Source: Acinetobacter sp. ANC 4910
Lineage (GTDB): Bacteria > Pseudomonadota > Gammaproteobacteria > Pseudomonadales > Moraxellaceae
Assembly: GCF_004331035.1 (NCBI RefSeq)
Contig: NZ_SJNT01000016.1
Span: 1 to 64,000 of the forward strand
DNA length: 64,000 nucleotides
Direction of reading: 5' to 3'
This document shows, one piece after another, positions 45,876 through 55,966 of the stretch. The notes beneath the pieces are model-generated. The model ran no database searches. It was not told the origin of the DNA and saw only the letters and a program-made list of their open reading frames with translations. Positions within the stretch are counted from its first letter, which is position 1. Each line of letters starts with the position of its first letter. Made by a program: the position numbers and the translations under genes.

Positions 45876-46253
45876 ATGAATAAAATTTTAACCTTAGGTA
45901 CGACAGCATTATTCACCATTTTACTAACAGCATGTGCATCGACACCCACGTCTTCCACTGTAATTCAAAAAGAAAACAACCAATTTGAAGTTACAGGACT
46001 AGGCAAAACCAACATCATCGCTAAAAATAATGCCATTGAAGCGGCAAACAAGACCTGTAAAAACTCGACACCCGTCGTCGTTAGTGAAAAGACCGAATAC
46101 AATGGTGCTTTAAAAGGCGTAGTTGATGATAAAACTGGACAGATGATTCAATCAGCCGCTGATGTGATTGGCAGCATTGCCGGCACCAATACCAGCATTG
46201 CCAAAGATACAGACTATCAAACAGTCGTTACCTTTTATTGCAAAACCAACTAG
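45876..46253 (+). CDS. Small lipoprotein of unknown function
   Basis: A 125-residue protein with a lipoprotein signal (FTILLTACAS, Cys near residue 20), so it is anchored in a membrane facing the periplasm. The mature part has a beta strand pattern and a repeated Gly-rich middle (ALKGVVDDKTGQMIQSAADVIGSIAGT), with two further Cys (TCKNS and FYCKTN at the end). No family recognised. ATG 45876 is preferred because a GGGGAA site is next to it; the frame is open from 45858. Confidence 0.7.
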   Translation: MNKILTLGTTALFTILLTACASTPTSSTVIQKENNQFEVTGLGKTNIIAKNNAIEAANKTCKNSTPVVVSEKTEYNGALKGVVDDKTGQMIQSAADVIGSIAGTNTSIAKDTDYQTVVTFYCKTN

Positions 46254-46286
46254 TACAATCAAGCCAACATATTGCCCAGCAATAAA

Positions 46287-46315
46287 AAAGGGTTAGCTTC
46301 AATGCCAACCCTTTT
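46287..46315 (+). terminator. Terminator of the small lipoprotein gene
   Basis: A stem of nine perfect pairs (46287-46295 with 46307-46315), extended inward by further pairs after one mismatch, about 35 bases after the stop. It can also act for the convergent helicase gene. Confidence 0.75.
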
Positions 46316-46330
46316 AGTTTTAAACCTGTA

Positions 46331-47482
46331 TTAACAATACCCTTCCAAACGGGTTAAAGGCAACTTCTGACCAATCGCTTTTTCAATTTCAGGTAAATGA
46401 AATGCATCATCCTCAGAAAGGAAGCTAATACTTACCCCACGCGTACCTGCACGACCTGTACGTCCAATACGATGTACATAATCATCCGACTGTTCTGGCA
46501 AGGTGAAATTAACTACGTGCGATACACCATCCACATGAATACCACGCCCAGCAACATCCGTTGCAATCATAATATTATGCTGACCATTCTTAAACTGGTC
46601 TAACATTTTAAGACGTTTGTCTTGTGCAATTTCGCCCGACAACATCACGACTTTATAGCCATCACGCTTTAAGCTGTCATATAACTTACGAACTTGATCA
46701 CGACGGTTAGCGAAAATCATGACTTTTTCAATCGGCTCGTCATGTAAAATATCTTGGAGCAATTTATATTTATCAGACTTCGCAACCATATACACACGTT
46801 GCTCTACATCTGAATTGGTTTTCTTTTCAGGTTCGATTTCTACTGTAACAGGCTCACATAACCATTGTTGTGCCAAGTTAAGAACATCGTAGCTAAAAGT
46901 TGCGGAGAACATGAGAGTTTGGCGCTGCTCTTTACGCGGTGAGTAACGCACAATCCGTTTGACCGAAGGAATAAAGCCCATATCCAATAAACGGTCTGCT
47001 TCATCAATCACTAAAAATTCAATTTGATCCAACCAAACTTCTTTTTGTTCTACAAAATCAATCAGTCGCCCTGGCGTAGCCACAATAATATCGACTGGTT
47101 TTTTATCGAGTTGTGCTTTTTGCTTATCAAAATCCACCCCACCCAATAAAGTCACCAAATGCAAGTCAGTAAACTTCGTTAAATGTTTCGCATCACTTTC
47201 AATTTGCAATGCCAATTCACGGGTCGGTGCCAAAATTAAAGCGCGTGGTTCACCACGAAAACGTTGTTCTTTAATCGGATTATTGAGTAAATCATTAATC
47301 ACGCTAACCAAAAATGCAGCTGTTTTCCCTGTACCAGTTTGTGCACGACCAATCGCGTCATGCCCAGCCAAAGTAAACTTGAGCACCTTTTGCTGGATTG
47401 GCGTCATTTCCTTAAACCCTAAAGCGTCAATCGCTTGTTTAAGTTGCGGGTGTAAATTTAGGGTTTCAAAACCAGATGACAT
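46331..47482 (-). CDS. rhlB: DEAD-box RNA helicase, RhlB-like
   Basis: A 383-residue ATP-dependent RNA helicase. All motifs are present: the Q motif (MTPIQQKVL), Walker A (AQTGTGKTAAF), PTRELALQ, VATPGRL, the DEAD variant (DEADRLLD), SAT (FSATFS), and HRIGRTGRAG. The short tail after motif VI (about 40 residues, ending LTRLEGYC) and the size fit RhlB, the helicase of the RNA degradosome, better than RhlE or SrmB, but this choice is by layout only. It lies next to a cold-shock gene, with a terminator in between. Confidence 0.85.
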   Translation of the reverse strand: MSSGFETLNLHPQLKQAIDALGFKEMTPIQQKVLKFTLAGHDAIGRAQTGTGKTAAFLVSVINDLLNNPIKEQRFRGEPRALILAPTRELALQIESDAKHLTKFTDLHLVTLLGGVDFDKQKAQLDKKPVDIIVATPGRLIDFVEQKEVWLDQIEFLVIDEADRLLDMGFIPSVKRIVRYSPRKEQRQTLMFSATFSYDVLNLAQQWLCEPVTVEIEPEKKTNSDVEQRVYMVAKSDKYKLLQDILHDEPIEKVMIFANRRDQVRKLYDSLKRDGYKVVMLSGEIAQDKRLKMLDQFKNGQHNIMIATDVAGRGIHVDGVSHVVNFTLPEQSDDYVHRIGRTGRAGTRGVSISFLSEDDAFHLPEIEKAIGQKLPLTRLEGYC

Positions 47483-47531
47483 AAATACGTGCTCAAATTA
47501 ATGAATATTGAAAAACAGAGTCATTATAAAC

Positions 47532-47563
47532 AAAAAACGCCCCAATATACATTGAGGCGTTTC
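47532..47563 (-). terminator. Terminator of the cold-shock gene
   Basis: A stem with AAACGCC/GGCGTTT at the base and CAAT/ATTG near the loop, with one mismatch. On the minus strand it ends in a U6 tract, 18 bases past the csp stop. Confidence 0.82.
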
Positions 47564-47580
47564 GAAGAATCTTTAGCGTA

Positions 47581-47793
47581 TTAGTCTAAAGGTTGAACTT
47601 CTTCAGCTTGGAAGCCTTTTTGACCTTTTACAACGCTGAATTCAACACGTTGGCCGTCACGAAGTGAACGGTGGCCTTCGCCTTGAATAGCACGGAAGTG
47701 AACAAATACATCATCACCGCCATTGCGTTGAATAAAACCAAAACCTTTAGTGTCGTTGAACCATTTAACTACGCCTTGTTCACGAGCTGTCAT
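47581..47793 (-). CDS. Cold-shock protein, CspA family
   Basis: A 70-residue single OB-fold protein. RNP1 is KGFGFIQ and RNP2 is VFVHF, and the [15 protein letters not shown] start is typical. It binds single-stranded nucleic acid and opens RNA structures. The 380-base spacer upstream would allow a long 5' leader, as many csp mRNAs have, but I cannot mark the transcript start. Confidence 0.95.
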   Translation of the reverse strand: MTAREQGVVKWFNDTKGFGFIQRNGGDDVFVHFRAIQGEGHRSLRDGQRVEFSVVKGQKGFQAEEVQPLD

Positions 47794-48175
47794 AAGTTAA
47801 TCCTCATTGTATTTAAAAGAAGGACCACCCGGTGTTGCAAACAGCAGAGCAAACAAGGTTTAAAAACATTTATTATTTCTAAGCTTGTAATCATTCTGTA
47901 TAACTATTAACAAAATCCCGGTTACATCCATTTGTAGAGTATGAGTTTAAAACAATTTTTAGTTGTGTTAAATCCTCAATACGGCATCGAGCTTAACATG
48001 GGTTTATGACAATTAATAGAATTTTTTCACTTATTCCACATCAAATTTAGTATTTTTTTTCGATACTTATTTATCACCAATATAAACATAAATATAGTTT
48101 TAGTGTGATTTAAGTTGGGGTTTGGCATTAAATTTGCTAATATTTGAGTGTATATCCTGAAATTTCTCACTCCAT
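47794..48175. promoter_or_regulatory. Divergent promoter region of csp and the tusA-like gene
   Basis: About 380 AT-rich bases between divergent genes. The csp side probably includes a long untranslated leader; a GAGGATTA ribosome binding site lies just upstream of the csp start. No open frame is seen. Confidence 0.45.
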
Positions 48176-48409
48176 ATGTCGAATCAAAACGAATATGACC
48201 TCATTATTGATACAATGGGTAAGCCTTGCCCTATGCCATTACTCATGTTGAAGCGTTCTTTAAAAAATTCGCCGCATTGTCGGATCTTACTGAAGTCTTC
48301 CGATCCACATAGCCAAATTGATGTAACACGGTATTGCCAAATGCATCAAATGACTTGTGTAGTGCAAAAAATTTCAGAGCATGAATATCATTACTTAATT
48401 GAATCTTAA
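48176..48409 (+). CDS. TusA-like sulfur carrier protein
   Basis: A 77-residue protein with the SirA/TusA fold. The active Cys is in DTMGKPCPMPLLMLKR, the CPxP motif, followed by the predicted beta-alpha-beta-alpha-beta core. TusA passes persulfide sulfur to tRNA 2-thiouridylation and molybdenum cofactor pathways. The start lacks a clear ribosome binding site. Paralogues (YedF-like) are possible; no other tus or sulfur genes are next to it. Confidence 0.8.
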   Translation: MSNQNEYDLIIDTMGKPCPMPLLMLKRSLKNSPHCRILLKSSDPHSQIDVTRYCQMHQMTCVVQKISEHEYHYLIES

Positions 48410-48550
48410 TTATTTTCAATTAAACTACATGGTTGCAATTTGGCATAAAAAATTACATAACACTACCCAAATTTCCTTAATGTGTGAGCGTATTGGCATT
48501 AAGATGAAAGGTAGTGGAACATCAATGTCCAGTTTTATTAAGGAGTACCT

Positions 48551-49420
48551 ATGAGTGACAGCAGCAATCAATTGATGCCCCTGTCATTATCTGCACCAGG
48601 TGTAAACCTTGGGGCATATATTAGTACTGTCAATCAGATTCCAATTTTAACAGCTGAACAAGAAAAAGAGTTAGCTGAGCGTTATTACTACGACCAAGAC
48701 CTTGATGCTGCTAAAATGCTGGTGATGTCGCATTTACGCTTTGTGGTACATATTGCACGTAGTTATGCAGGCTATGGATTACCCCAAGGTGATTTAATTC
48801 AAGAAGGTAACCTAGGCTTGATGAAAGCCGTAAAACGTTTTGACCCGAATATGGGCGTACGCTTGGTTTCATTCGCAGTACACTGGATTAAAGCCGAAAT
48901 TCATGAATACGTCATTCGCAACTGGCGAATCGTAAAAATTGCAACAACCAAAGCACAACGTAAATTGTTCTTTAATTTACGTAGCCTAAAAAAATCAAGC
49001 AAAAAACTGACGCTTGAAGAAGCACAATCGATTGCCAATGATTTGAATGTAACTCCAGAGCAAGTCATTGAAATGGAAGGACGTTTAACCGCTTATGATG
49101 CCGCATTCGAAGCACAGGGCGATGACGATGACGAAGGCTCAACCCATGTCGCTCCTGCATTATACTTAGAAGATAATCGTTACGACCCTGCTCGCTTAGT
49201 TGAAAATGAAGACTATGAGGAACAAAGTACCTCTGCCTTACATGAAGCAATGGAGCAACTAGATGATCGCTCACGGAATATTTTACAACGTCGTTGGTTA
49301 GATGATGATAAATCGACCTTACATGAGTTGGCTGCTGAATATAATGTCTCTGCCGAACGTATCCGTCAGTTAGAAAAAAATGCGATGGAAAAAATTAAAG
49401 TCGCAATGTCATCTAATTAA
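48551..49420 (+). CDS. rpoH: RNA polymerase sigma factor RpoH (sigma-32)
   Basis: A 289-residue heat-shock sigma factor. Region 1.2/2.1 starts with [19 protein letters not shown]; region 2.4 lies near [22 protein letters not shown]; the RpoH box (QRKLFFNLR) is present, which sets it apart from RpoD and RpoS; region 4.2 is [26 protein letters not shown]. An AAGGAG site precedes the ATG. A long leader upstream (48410-48550) may carry structure, as in E. coli where rpoH mRNA melts with heat, but I could not establish a fold. Confidence 0.97.
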   Translation: MSDSSNQLMPLSLSAPGVNLGAYISTVNQIPILTAEQEKELAERYYYDQDLDAAKMLVMSHLRFVVHIARSYAGYGLPQGDLIQEGNLGLMKAVKRFDPNMGVRLVSFAVHWIKAEIHEYVIRNWRIVKIATTKAQRKLFFNLRSLKKSSKKLTLEEAQSIANDLNVTPEQVIEMEGRLTAYDAAFEAQGDDDDEGSTHVAPALYLEDNRYDPARLVENEDYEEQSTSALHEAMEQLDDRSRNILQRRWLDDDKSTLHELAAEYNVSAERIRQLEKNAMEKIKVAMSSN

Positions 49421-49435
49421 GTTTTTTTGTTTTTT

Positions 49436-49466
49436 AAAGGCACAACTTCAAGTTGTGCCTTTTTTA
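49436..49466 (+). terminator. Terminator of rpoH
   Basis: A perfect 13-bp stem in two arms (AAAGGCACAACTT and its complement) with a minimal loop and a T tail, 15 bases after the stop. Confidence 0.9.
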
Positions 49467-49559
49467 TATTAACGCTTTGAACAATGTCACATTTCGCTTT
49501 TTCACCTTAGGCAGAATATGCTAAGGTTATGTGCAAACTTATTCTGGTCATCATGGCTT

Positions 49560-49925
49560 ATGTGGATCGCAATCTCTGCACTTAATTTAGCAATTGCTGT
49601 CATGCTAGGCGCTTTTGGTGCACATGGTTTAAAAGCTCGTGCAACAGAAATTCAACTGGCTTGGTGGCACACAGCAACAGATTATTTTTTCTATCATGCC
49701 TTGGGCTTATTGGCGCTCGCCATAGTGGCAAAAGTAGTTCCCCAACTTCCGATTAAAATGAGTTTTTCCCTTATTCAAATTGGAATTTTCTTCTTTTGTG
49801 GTTCATTGTATGTCATGGCTTTGGGCTTACCTCGCGGCTTAGGTGCCATTACCCCTATTGGCGGTGCCCTCATGATTGCTGGATGGCTGGTTCTGGCTTG
49901 GAATGCTTACAAATACGCCAAATGA
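49560..49925 (+). CDS. DUF423 family inner membrane protein
   Basis: A 121-residue protein with four hydrophobic helices and the DUF423 pattern: LGAFGAHGLK near residue 18, then WHTATDYFFYHALGLLAL, FCGSLYVMAL and TPIGGALMIAGW. The function is unknown; E. coli YgdD is a relative. ATG 49560 gives the usual family N-terminus; ATG 49518 would add 14 residues. It is followed 25 bases later by thiS, so it may head the thi transcript. Confidence 0.82.
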   Translation: MWIAISALNLAIAVMLGAFGAHGLKARATEIQLAWWHTATDYFFYHALGLLALAIVAKVVPQLPIKMSFSLIQIGIFFFCGSLYVMALGLPRGLGAITPIGGALMIAGWLVLAWNAYKYAK

Positions 49926-49950
49926 AGTCGCAATTTTTTGGGAATAAAAC

Positions 49951-50148
49951 ATGCAAATTTTTCTGAATGGTGAAGCCAAAGACACCACTTGTCGCAATCT
50001 TTTACAACTGGTTCAGGAATTAGAACTGGAAGGCAAACGCTTTGCGGTAGAACAAAATGAAATGATTATTTCTAAGTCTAAACTCGAACAAACCCCAATT
50101 TGTGATCAAGATCGCATTGAAATTATTCAGGCCGTCGGTGGCGGCTAA
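49951..50148 (+). CDS. thiS: Sulfur carrier protein ThiS
   Basis: A 65-residue ubiquitin-like protein ending in AVGGG, with the C-terminal Gly-Gly that becomes a thiocarboxylate and gives sulfur to the thiazole ring of thiamine. The core pattern (MQIFLNGEAKD, LELEGKRFAVEQNEMI) fits. It is 12 bases upstream of thiG in the same operon. Confidence 0.96.
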   Translation: MQIFLNGEAKDTTCRNLLQLVQELELEGKRFAVEQNEMIISKSKLEQTPICDQDRIEIIQAVGGG

Positions 50149-50160
50149 TTCGGAGCTCCC

Positions 50161-50946
50161 ATGGAAGATACCCCTCTTATTGTTGGTTCAAGAACCTTTC
50201 ACTCACGTTTGTTAGTGGGTACAGGTAAATATAAAGATTTGAATGAAACTGATTTAGCCATTCAAGCCAGTGGTGCTGAAATTGTCACAGTCGCAATTCG
50301 TCGTGTGAACATTGGGCAACACCCTGATCAACCGAATTTACTTTCTGTAATCCCTCCTGAAAAATACACCATTTTACCAAACACAGCAGGTTGCTTTGAT
50401 GCAAATAGTGCAGTACGCACTTGTATGTTGGCGCGTGAACTATTAGATGGTCACAATCTGGTAAAACTGGAAGTCTTGGGGGACGAAAAAACGCTGTATC
50501 CAAACATCACTGAAACCTTAAAAGCAGCACGCACACTGATTGATGATGGTTTCGAGATTATGGTGTACACCTCGGATGACCCAATTGTCGCGCAAGAATT
50601 AGAAAGCATGGGTTGCGTTGCGATTATGCCTTTAGGCAGTTTAATTGGTTCTGGTTTAGGTATTTTAAACCCGCACACCATCTCAATTATCAAAGAAAAT
50701 GCCAAAGTTCCAGTTATCGTTGATGCTGGTGTAGGTACAGCCAGTGATGCTGCGATTGCGATGGAATTAGGCTGTGACGGCGTACTGATGAATACTGCGA
50801 TTGCTGCTGCTCAAAATCCAATTTTAATGGCATCAGCTATGAAAAAAGCCGTTGAAGCTGGTCGTGAAGCATTCCTTGCAGGACGTATGCCACGTAAACG
50901 TATGGCAAATGCCAGTTCGCCTGAAACGGGTTATTTCTTTAAATAA
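50161..50946 (+). CDS. thiG: Thiazole synthase ThiG
   Basis: A 261-residue TIM barrel that makes the thiazole phosphate of thiamine from deoxyxylulose phosphate, dehydroglycine and ThiS thiocarboxylate. The start [20 protein letters not shown], the Schiff-base Lys segment [44 protein letters not shown] and the tail [15 protein letters not shown] are all present. A GGAG site precedes the ATG. No thiamine riboswitch is evident nearby. Confidence 0.97.
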   Translation: MEDTPLIVGSRTFHSRLLVGTGKYKDLNETDLAIQASGAEIVTVAIRRVNIGQHPDQPNLLSVIPPEKYTILPNTAGCFDANSAVRTCMLARELLDGHNLVKLEVLGDEKTLYPNITETLKAARTLIDDGFEIMVYTSDDPIVAQELESMGCVAIMPLGSLIGSGLGILNPHTISIIKENAKVPVIVDAGVGTASDAAIAMELGCDGVLMNTAIAAAQNPILMASAMKKAVEAGREAFLAGRMPRKRMANASSPETGYFFK

Positions 50947-51025
50947 TACTTGGCTTAAAATGGATTCTTCGGAATCCATTTTTTATGCTTGCTACAATTT
51001 TCTTATAATAATATTTGAGATCAAC

Positions 51026-51715
51026 ATGCTAAAAAATATACTTGCTCTTACACTCGCCACCTTAAGCTCATTAACATTTGCCGCATCAGATACTTCCAGT
51101 TATTCGAAGTTTGTACCACAAGGTTGGAAAATTTTAGAAACAGCCACTGGGGACTTAAACCGTGATGGTCAAATAGATGCGGCTCTTATTATTCAACAGA
51201 ATAATCCAAACAATATCAAAAGCCATGAAGGTTTAGGCAGTGATCGCTTAAATCTGAATCCAAGAAAACTTTTGGTGTTATTTAAAACAGCTCAAAGTTA
51301 TCAACTGATGACTGAAAATTACTCACTTCCAACGGAGAATGATGAAGAATCCCCTTGCCTTGCTGATCCCTTAGAAGATGGCGGAATTACGATTGCTAAA
51401 GGACTGTTAAAAATTAGCTTACATTACTGGTTAAGTTGCGGTTCTTGGTATGTCACCAATAATAACTATACTTTTCGTTATCAAAATAATGACTTTAATT
51501 TAATTGGTTTTGATAGTAATGATTTCCATCGCGCTTCAGGTGACATTACAGAAAAGAGCATTAATTTTTCTACTGGCAAAGTAAAAAGCACCACGGGTAA
51601 AAATGAGTTTGCTGAAACAGCACAACCAGTAAAGACCGAATGGAGCACGCTTAAAAATAAATATCAGATTCAATTACAAGATATAGATTTTAGTGAATAT
51701 GCTGAATATCAATAA
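51026..51715 (+). CDS. Secreted protein with a Ca-binding-like DxNxDGxxD motif
   Basis: A 229-residue protein with a signal peptide (residues 1-19, LTFA-ASD). Just after it, GDLNRDGQIDAALIIQ matches the DxNxDGxxD loop of FG-GAP/VCBS-type or EF-hand-like calcium sites. The rest is rich in beta strands with two Cys (ESPCLAD, WLSCGSW) that may pair. The family is not recognised by name. It follows thiG by 79 bases on the same strand but has its own good start; ATG 51026 begins the signal peptide, while the frame is open upstream into thiG. Confidence 0.7.
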   Translation: MLKNILALTLATLSSLTFAASDTSSYSKFVPQGWKILETATGDLNRDGQIDAALIIQQNNPNNIKSHEGLGSDRLNLNPRKLLVLFKTAQSYQLMTENYSLPTENDEESPCLADPLEDGGITIAKGLLKISLHYWLSCGSWYVTNNNYTFRYQNNDFNLIGFDSNDFHRASGDITEKSINFSTGKVKSTTGKNEFAETAQPVKTEWSTLKNKYQIQLQDIDFSEYAEYQ

Positions 51716-51743
51716 AAAAATGCCTCTACACGAGGCATTTTTT
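51715..51743. terminator. Bidirectional terminator after the secreted protein gene
   Basis: A 12-bp stem (51715-51726 with 51732-51743) with a 5-nt loop, A-rich and T-rich at the ends. It serves both the plus-strand gene and the convergent GST gene. Confidence 0.88.
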
Positions 51744-51772
51744 ACTGCACGTTTGAAGTCAAATGTCCCTTA

Positions 51773-52384
51773 TTAAGGGATTAAGCCTTCATCACGCATC
51801 GCCATTTGCACAGACTGGCGCTCGGCAACCTTATGACGTATACCAATAATATTCGTATAAGGCGTTAAATCATGCTCAATCGAATTTGACCAATTTGTCA
51901 GCACAAATAAATACGCATCTGCTGGACCAAAATTATCATCGACCAAGTAATCGTGATCAGATTCTGCAATGGTTGTATCAATATAGGTTAATAAACGATC
52001 AATTTCTGCATATGCTTTGGTTTTGGCTTCTTCCGATAAAGGACCACCAAAAAATACAGCATAGGCATCATGTAACTCGGAGTTAAGATAACCCAACCAT
52101 TCCAATACTTTGGCACGTCCTAAACCTGATGGCGGAATTAAATCCTGTTTAGGATCATGCTGAGCAAGGAAAGGTAAAATTGCCACATTTTCAGTCAGAA
52201 TTAACCCTGGATTAATTTCTAAGGCAGGAACATAGCCTTTAGGATTAATTGCATAATAATCTTCACCTTTTTCTGTTTTATGGGTTTTTAGGTCTACGCG
52301 AACCAGATCAAAATCGACATTAATTTCATTTAGAATAATATGAGATGCCAGTGAACATGCACCTGGGGAATAATAAAGCTTCAT
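51773..52384 (-). CDS. Glutathione S-transferase, beta class-like
   Basis: A 203-residue protein similar in layout to E. coli GstA. The thioredoxin-fold half begins MKLYYSPGACSLASHIILNE, with the beta-class Cys at residue 10 in GACSLA, then NPKGYVPALE (cis-Pro) and LTENVAILPFL. The C-terminal helical domain includes DNFGPADAYLFVL. It conjugates glutathione to electrophiles or binds them. Monocistronic. Confidence 0.9.
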   Translation of the reverse strand: MKLYYSPGACSLASHIILNEINVDFDLVRVDLKTHKTEKGEDYYAINPKGYVPALEINPGLILTENVAILPFLAQHDPKQDLIPPSGLGRAKVLEWLGYLNSELHDAYAVFFGGPLSEEAKTKAYAEIDRLLTYIDTTIAESDHDYLVDDNFGPADAYLFVLTNWSNSIEHDLTPYTNIIGIRHKVAERQSVQMAMRDEGLIP

Positions 52385-52612
52385 ATATGATCCTTGTTAT
52401 CTAACTCTTTACTTCTTTTAAACTTACTTTTGACAAACTTTCAAGCGATCAGACCTGTAAATTGCAAAAACGTAACTGTTATATAAAACATATAAAAACA
52501 ATTACCTTTTGAATATTGTTCAATTTCTACAATTTTTCAAGTTAATCCTGTGTGATTTTTTATTGCTAGATGTTTTAACATACACATTCTTTAAATTTTA
52601 TGAAATGTTGTC

Positions 52613-54061
52613 GTGATTAGCCTTAAAAGATCAGAATGGTTATCCAATATTCGTACAGATGTACTTGCTGGTATTGTGGTTGGTTTAGCCCTCATTCCTG
52701 AATCGATTGCATTCTCGGCAATTGCAGGTGTTGACCCACAAGTCTGTTTATATGCCTCATTCTGTATTGCAGTGAGCATTGCCTTTTTTGGTGGACGTCC
52801 TGCCATGATTTCTGCAGCGACAGGTGCTATGGCATTGTTGATGATTACCTTGGTCAAAGATCATGGTCTTCAATACTTATTTGCGACCACCATTTTGACA
52901 GGTTGTATTCAGATTATTGCGGGCTATTTTAAAGTTGCAAAATTGATGCGCTTTGTCTCTCAATCTGTGGTCTATGGCTTTGTTAATGCACTCGCTATTT
53001 TAATTTTTGTGGCACAAATTCCTGAAATACAGAAAATGGATTTTATCGGTTATAGCTTTGTGGCTTTAGGTCTAGTAATAGTCTATTTATTTCCGTATAT
53101 GCCTAAAATTGGCAAATTACTGCCTGCACCATTAGTCTGTATTATTTTACTCAGTTTAGTCGCTCTCGTTTTTGGTGCAGATATGCGAACAGTCAGTGAT
53201 TTAGGTCAATTCCCAGACACACTGCCTGTTTTTTTAATTCCAGACATTCCACTGAATCTTGAAACCTTAAAAATCATCTTTCCATACGCAATGACCTTAG
53301 CCACAGTTGGTTTACTTGAAACCATGATGACCACCACCATTGTGAATGAAGTCACAGGAACAGAAGGTGATCGTCATAAAGAATGCCGCGGACAAGGTTT
53401 TGCCAATATTATTAGTGGTTTTATGGGCGGTATGGCAGGTTGTGCCATGATTGGTCAATCCATCATCAATGTGAGTTCAGGCGCTCGTACACGACTTTCT
53501 ACCTTGGTAGCTGGTGTATTCTTGCTCTGTCTGGTGGTGTTTTTAAAAGATTGGTTGGCTTATATTCCGATGGCAGCACTGGTTGCCATTATGATTATGG
53601 TGTCTTTTACCACCTTTAACTGGGACTCGGTCAAACAGTTTCGCAAGCATCCCAAACAAAGCAACATTGTCATGCTGAGTGTGGTGGCTATTGTTTTAGC
53701 AACGCACAATTTAGCTTTAGGTGTATTTGTCGGTGTCTGTCTTTCCGCGCTGTTTCTTGTAAATAAACTGGAAAGTGAAGTGAAAGTTCAATCTAAATTG
53801 ATTAACTCTCAAACTTTACAATATCAAATTTCAGGACAAATTTTCTTTAGTAGTACTGAAAAATTCTATCAATTCTTTGATTTCACAACTTATACCAAAC
53901 ATGTGATTCTGGATCTGACCCATGCCCATGTCTGGGATATTACTTCCGTCAATATGCTGAATACCGTTGTGCAAAAGTTTAGAGATCAAGGCATCGACAT
54001 TGAAGTGGTGGGTTTAAATGAGGCGAGTAGTACCCTGATTGACCGCTATAATCCGCTTTGA
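52613..54061 (+). CDS. SulP family inorganic anion transporter
   Basis: A 482-residue inner membrane protein with about 12-14 helices and a short STAS domain at the end ([37 protein letters not shown]). The SulP signature [28 protein letters not shown] is present in the first helices. Relatives carry sulfate, bicarbonate or dicarboxylates. The start is GTG; a start later would break the first helix. Its substrate is not known. No sulfur or carbonic anhydrase gene is next to it. Confidence 0.88.
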   Translation: MISLKRSEWLSNIRTDVLAGIVVGLALIPESIAFSAIAGVDPQVCLYASFCIAVSIAFFGGRPAMISAATGAMALLMITLVKDHGLQYLFATTILTGCIQIIAGYFKVAKLMRFVSQSVVYGFVNALAILIFVAQIPEIQKMDFIGYSFVALGLVIVYLFPYMPKIGKLLPAPLVCIILLSLVALVFGADMRTVSDLGQFPDTLPVFLIPDIPLNLETLKIIFPYAMTLATVGLLETMMTTTIVNEVTGTEGDRHKECRGQGFANIISGFMGGMAGCAMIGQSIINVSSGARTRLSTLVAGVFLLCLVVFLKDWLAYIPMAALVAIMIMVSFTTFNWDSVKQFRKHPKQSNIVMLSVVAIVLATHNLALGVFVGVCLSALFLVNKLESEVKVQSKLINSQTLQYQISGQIFFSSTEKFYQFFDFTTYTKHVILDLTHAHVWDITSVNMLNTVVQKFRDQGIDIEVVGLNEASSTLIDRYNPL

Positions 54062-54286
54062 TGTTTTTACATCATTAAAGAGCTGTTTCATTCAGCTCTT
54101 TTTTATTTACACTTGATTACACCTACCGATTCCATTCAAATTCCTTAACTTGATGTTATATCAGTCAGGGCAATATCAATTTGAAAAACTCAAAAACAAT
54201 TTAATTACCGAAATCGTGGTAAAAAATTTGACTTGCCCGTCTCAGGATTTAAAATACCGCTTTCGAATTTTACATTTGCCAAAGTT

Positions 54287-55003
54287 ATGTCAACCGATCT
54301 ATTAGAACCGCAAGTCATCGAGCTAGACAACTTGAATGAGCATCGCGAAATTGTGACTTTTATGCGTCGCTCTTCTCCGCTGAATACTTCTCAACGTACT
54401 GCGCTTGAACAATATGGTCACTTAATTTTGGAATATCCAGTAGGTGATTTACGCCAGCATTTTGAGCATCCTGAACGTCCATTAACCGTGGAAATTGGTT
54501 TTGGTATGGGTCGTTCACTGGTGCTTATGGCAAAAGCCAATCCAGAACGTAACTATGTCGGAATTGAAGTACACGTTCCTGGTATTGCACAATGTGTATA
54601 TGAAGCTGGCATGGCGGGTTTAACCAACCTTCGTCTTTTAGATGCCGATGCAATTCAAGTACTCCGTGAAATGCCAGACAACAGCATCAACGCTGTGCAA
54701 CTTTACTTCCCTGACCCATGGCAGAAAAAACGTCACTTCAAACGTCGTTTCGTGTCACATGACCGTATGCCACTGGTTGAACAAAAGTTAGAAATGGGTG
54801 GAACATTCCACGCAGCGACAGACTGGGAACCGTATGCGGAATGGATGCTTGATGTGCTCGACAACCGTCCAAATCTTGAAAATATGGCAGGTAAAGGCAA
54901 CAGCTACCCGCGCCCAGACTGGCGTCCACAGACCAAGTTTGAACGTCGTGGACTGGAAGAAGGTCATAAAATTAACGACTTCTTATTTAAGAAAATTAAA
55001 TAA
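54287..55003 (+). CDS. trmB: tRNA (guanine-N7-)-methyltransferase TrmB
   Basis: A 238-residue SAM-dependent enzyme that methylates G46 of tRNA. It has the family motifs VEIGFGMGRSLVLMA (SAM site), ERNYVGIEVHVPGI, and YFPDPWQKKRHFKRR, the substrate-binding segment, then TKFERRGLEEGH near the end. ATG 54287 starts the normal N-terminus; the frame is open 18 residues upstream from 54233 without support. A terminator follows. Confidence 0.96.
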   Translation: MSTDLLEPQVIELDNLNEHREIVTFMRRSSPLNTSQRTALEQYGHLILEYPVGDLRQHFEHPERPLTVEIGFGMGRSLVLMAKANPERNYVGIEVHVPGIAQCVYEAGMAGLTNLRLLDADAIQVLREMPDNSINAVQLYFPDPWQKKRHFKRRFVSHDRMPLVEQKLEMGGTFHAATDWEPYAEWMLDVLDNRPNLENMAGKGNSYPRPDWRPQTKFERRGLEEGHKINDFLFKKIK

Positions 55004-55018
55004 GTTTTGTATCTAAAA

Positions 55019-55041
55019 AAATAGGGCTAAATGCCCTATTT
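55019..55041 (+). terminator. Terminator of trmB
   Basis: A 9-bp stem AAATAGGGC/GCCCTATTT with a 5-nt loop and a T tail, 16 bases after the stop; it may also serve the convergent desaturase gene. Confidence 0.85.
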
Positions 55042-55055
55042 TTTATTCTGAATGA

Positions 55056-55841
55056 TTAAAACACATGCCGAATTTCAACCGTCGGATCATATTCATCTAA
55101 GCGTTTTGCCAAAATATGTAAACGTCGTGTCGGCACTGCTGGAAACAAATGATGCTCCACATGATAAAACATGTTGTAGGTCACGACCCGCTTAAACTCA
55201 TTACGTACTGTACGTGCCATATAAATATGATCTTCCGTATCATGATGCACCGTCCATACCGCAAAAAAAGCCGTCATGCATTGCCCAATCAACATTGCAC
55301 TGACATGGTATTTTAAAATATTGATATCCAAGATCAAAAAAACCATAAACAGTACAATCACATTGGCAACGAGCTCAGCGGACATCCACTTTTTCTGCGT
55401 CTTGCTTCCAACCTCAAAGGCTTTTTTATGTAACATCCACGGAAAAATAGGGCCAAATAACAAAGCCTGCCACCACTTCATGGTTGCACTTTTTGCTTCA
55501 ATATCCTCTTCTTGCATACAGTGCTGATGGTGTCGAAGGTGATTAATTTGTACCGCATGCATTGAGCCTAACATGATAATACTTAAGATAAACATGACCC
55601 AATGTGTCGCGGGTCGGCTAATCCCTAAAGCAAAATGAAAGGCATTATGCACTTGTCTAAGCCCTGTTAAGAAAAACATAAACGAGCAAAACAGTGCCAA
55701 AAGATACCACTGAAAACCTGCGAAAATGAATGAGACCAGTAACCATGGTAAAGAAATGAGTAACTCACTGATGATATCGGTACGGCCTAACTGCACAAGA
55801 TCTTTCCACTGCACCTGTTCTAATAATAAATGTGAACGCAT
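55056..55841 (-). CDS. Membrane fatty acid desaturase
   Basis: A 261-residue integral membrane di-iron protein. Helices are near 34-70, 80-95 and 158-195. The His boxes are HNAFH (106-110 region), HLRHHQH and, near the end, HVEHHLFP, the pattern of acyl-lipid desaturases and related hydroxylases. It would put double bonds in fatty acyl chains or modify another lipid. The end of the second box (HHQHCMQEEDIEAK) is slightly unusual. Substrate unknown. Single gene with convergent trmB. Confidence 0.82.
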   Translation of the reverse strand: MRSHLLLEQVQWKDLVQLGRTDIISELLISLPWLLVSFIFAGFQWYLLALFCSFMFFLTGLRQVHNAFHFALGISRPATHWVMFILSIIMLGSMHAVQINHLRHHQHCMQEEDIEAKSATMKWWQALLFGPIFPWMLHKKAFEVGSKTQKKWMSAELVANVIVLFMVFLILDINILKYHVSAMLIGQCMTAFFAVWTVHHDTEDHIYMARTVRNEFKRVVTYNMFYHVEHHLFPAVPTRRLHILAKRLDEYDPTVEIRHVF

Positions 55842-55966
55842 ACACCCTCTAATTGTTTGTATTTATTTTCAGAAGCACTCTACCGAATCCTAATGCATAA
55901 AAAAAGCCACTTTTTCAGCGGCTTTACTTGTTTTTATTACAGGTACACGAGTTATTCATCCTTCAA

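Noticed and set aside
49926..50160. Possible TPP riboswitch before or within thiS-thiG.
   Set aside because: The spacers are only 25 and 12 bases and carry no CTGAGA-type core.
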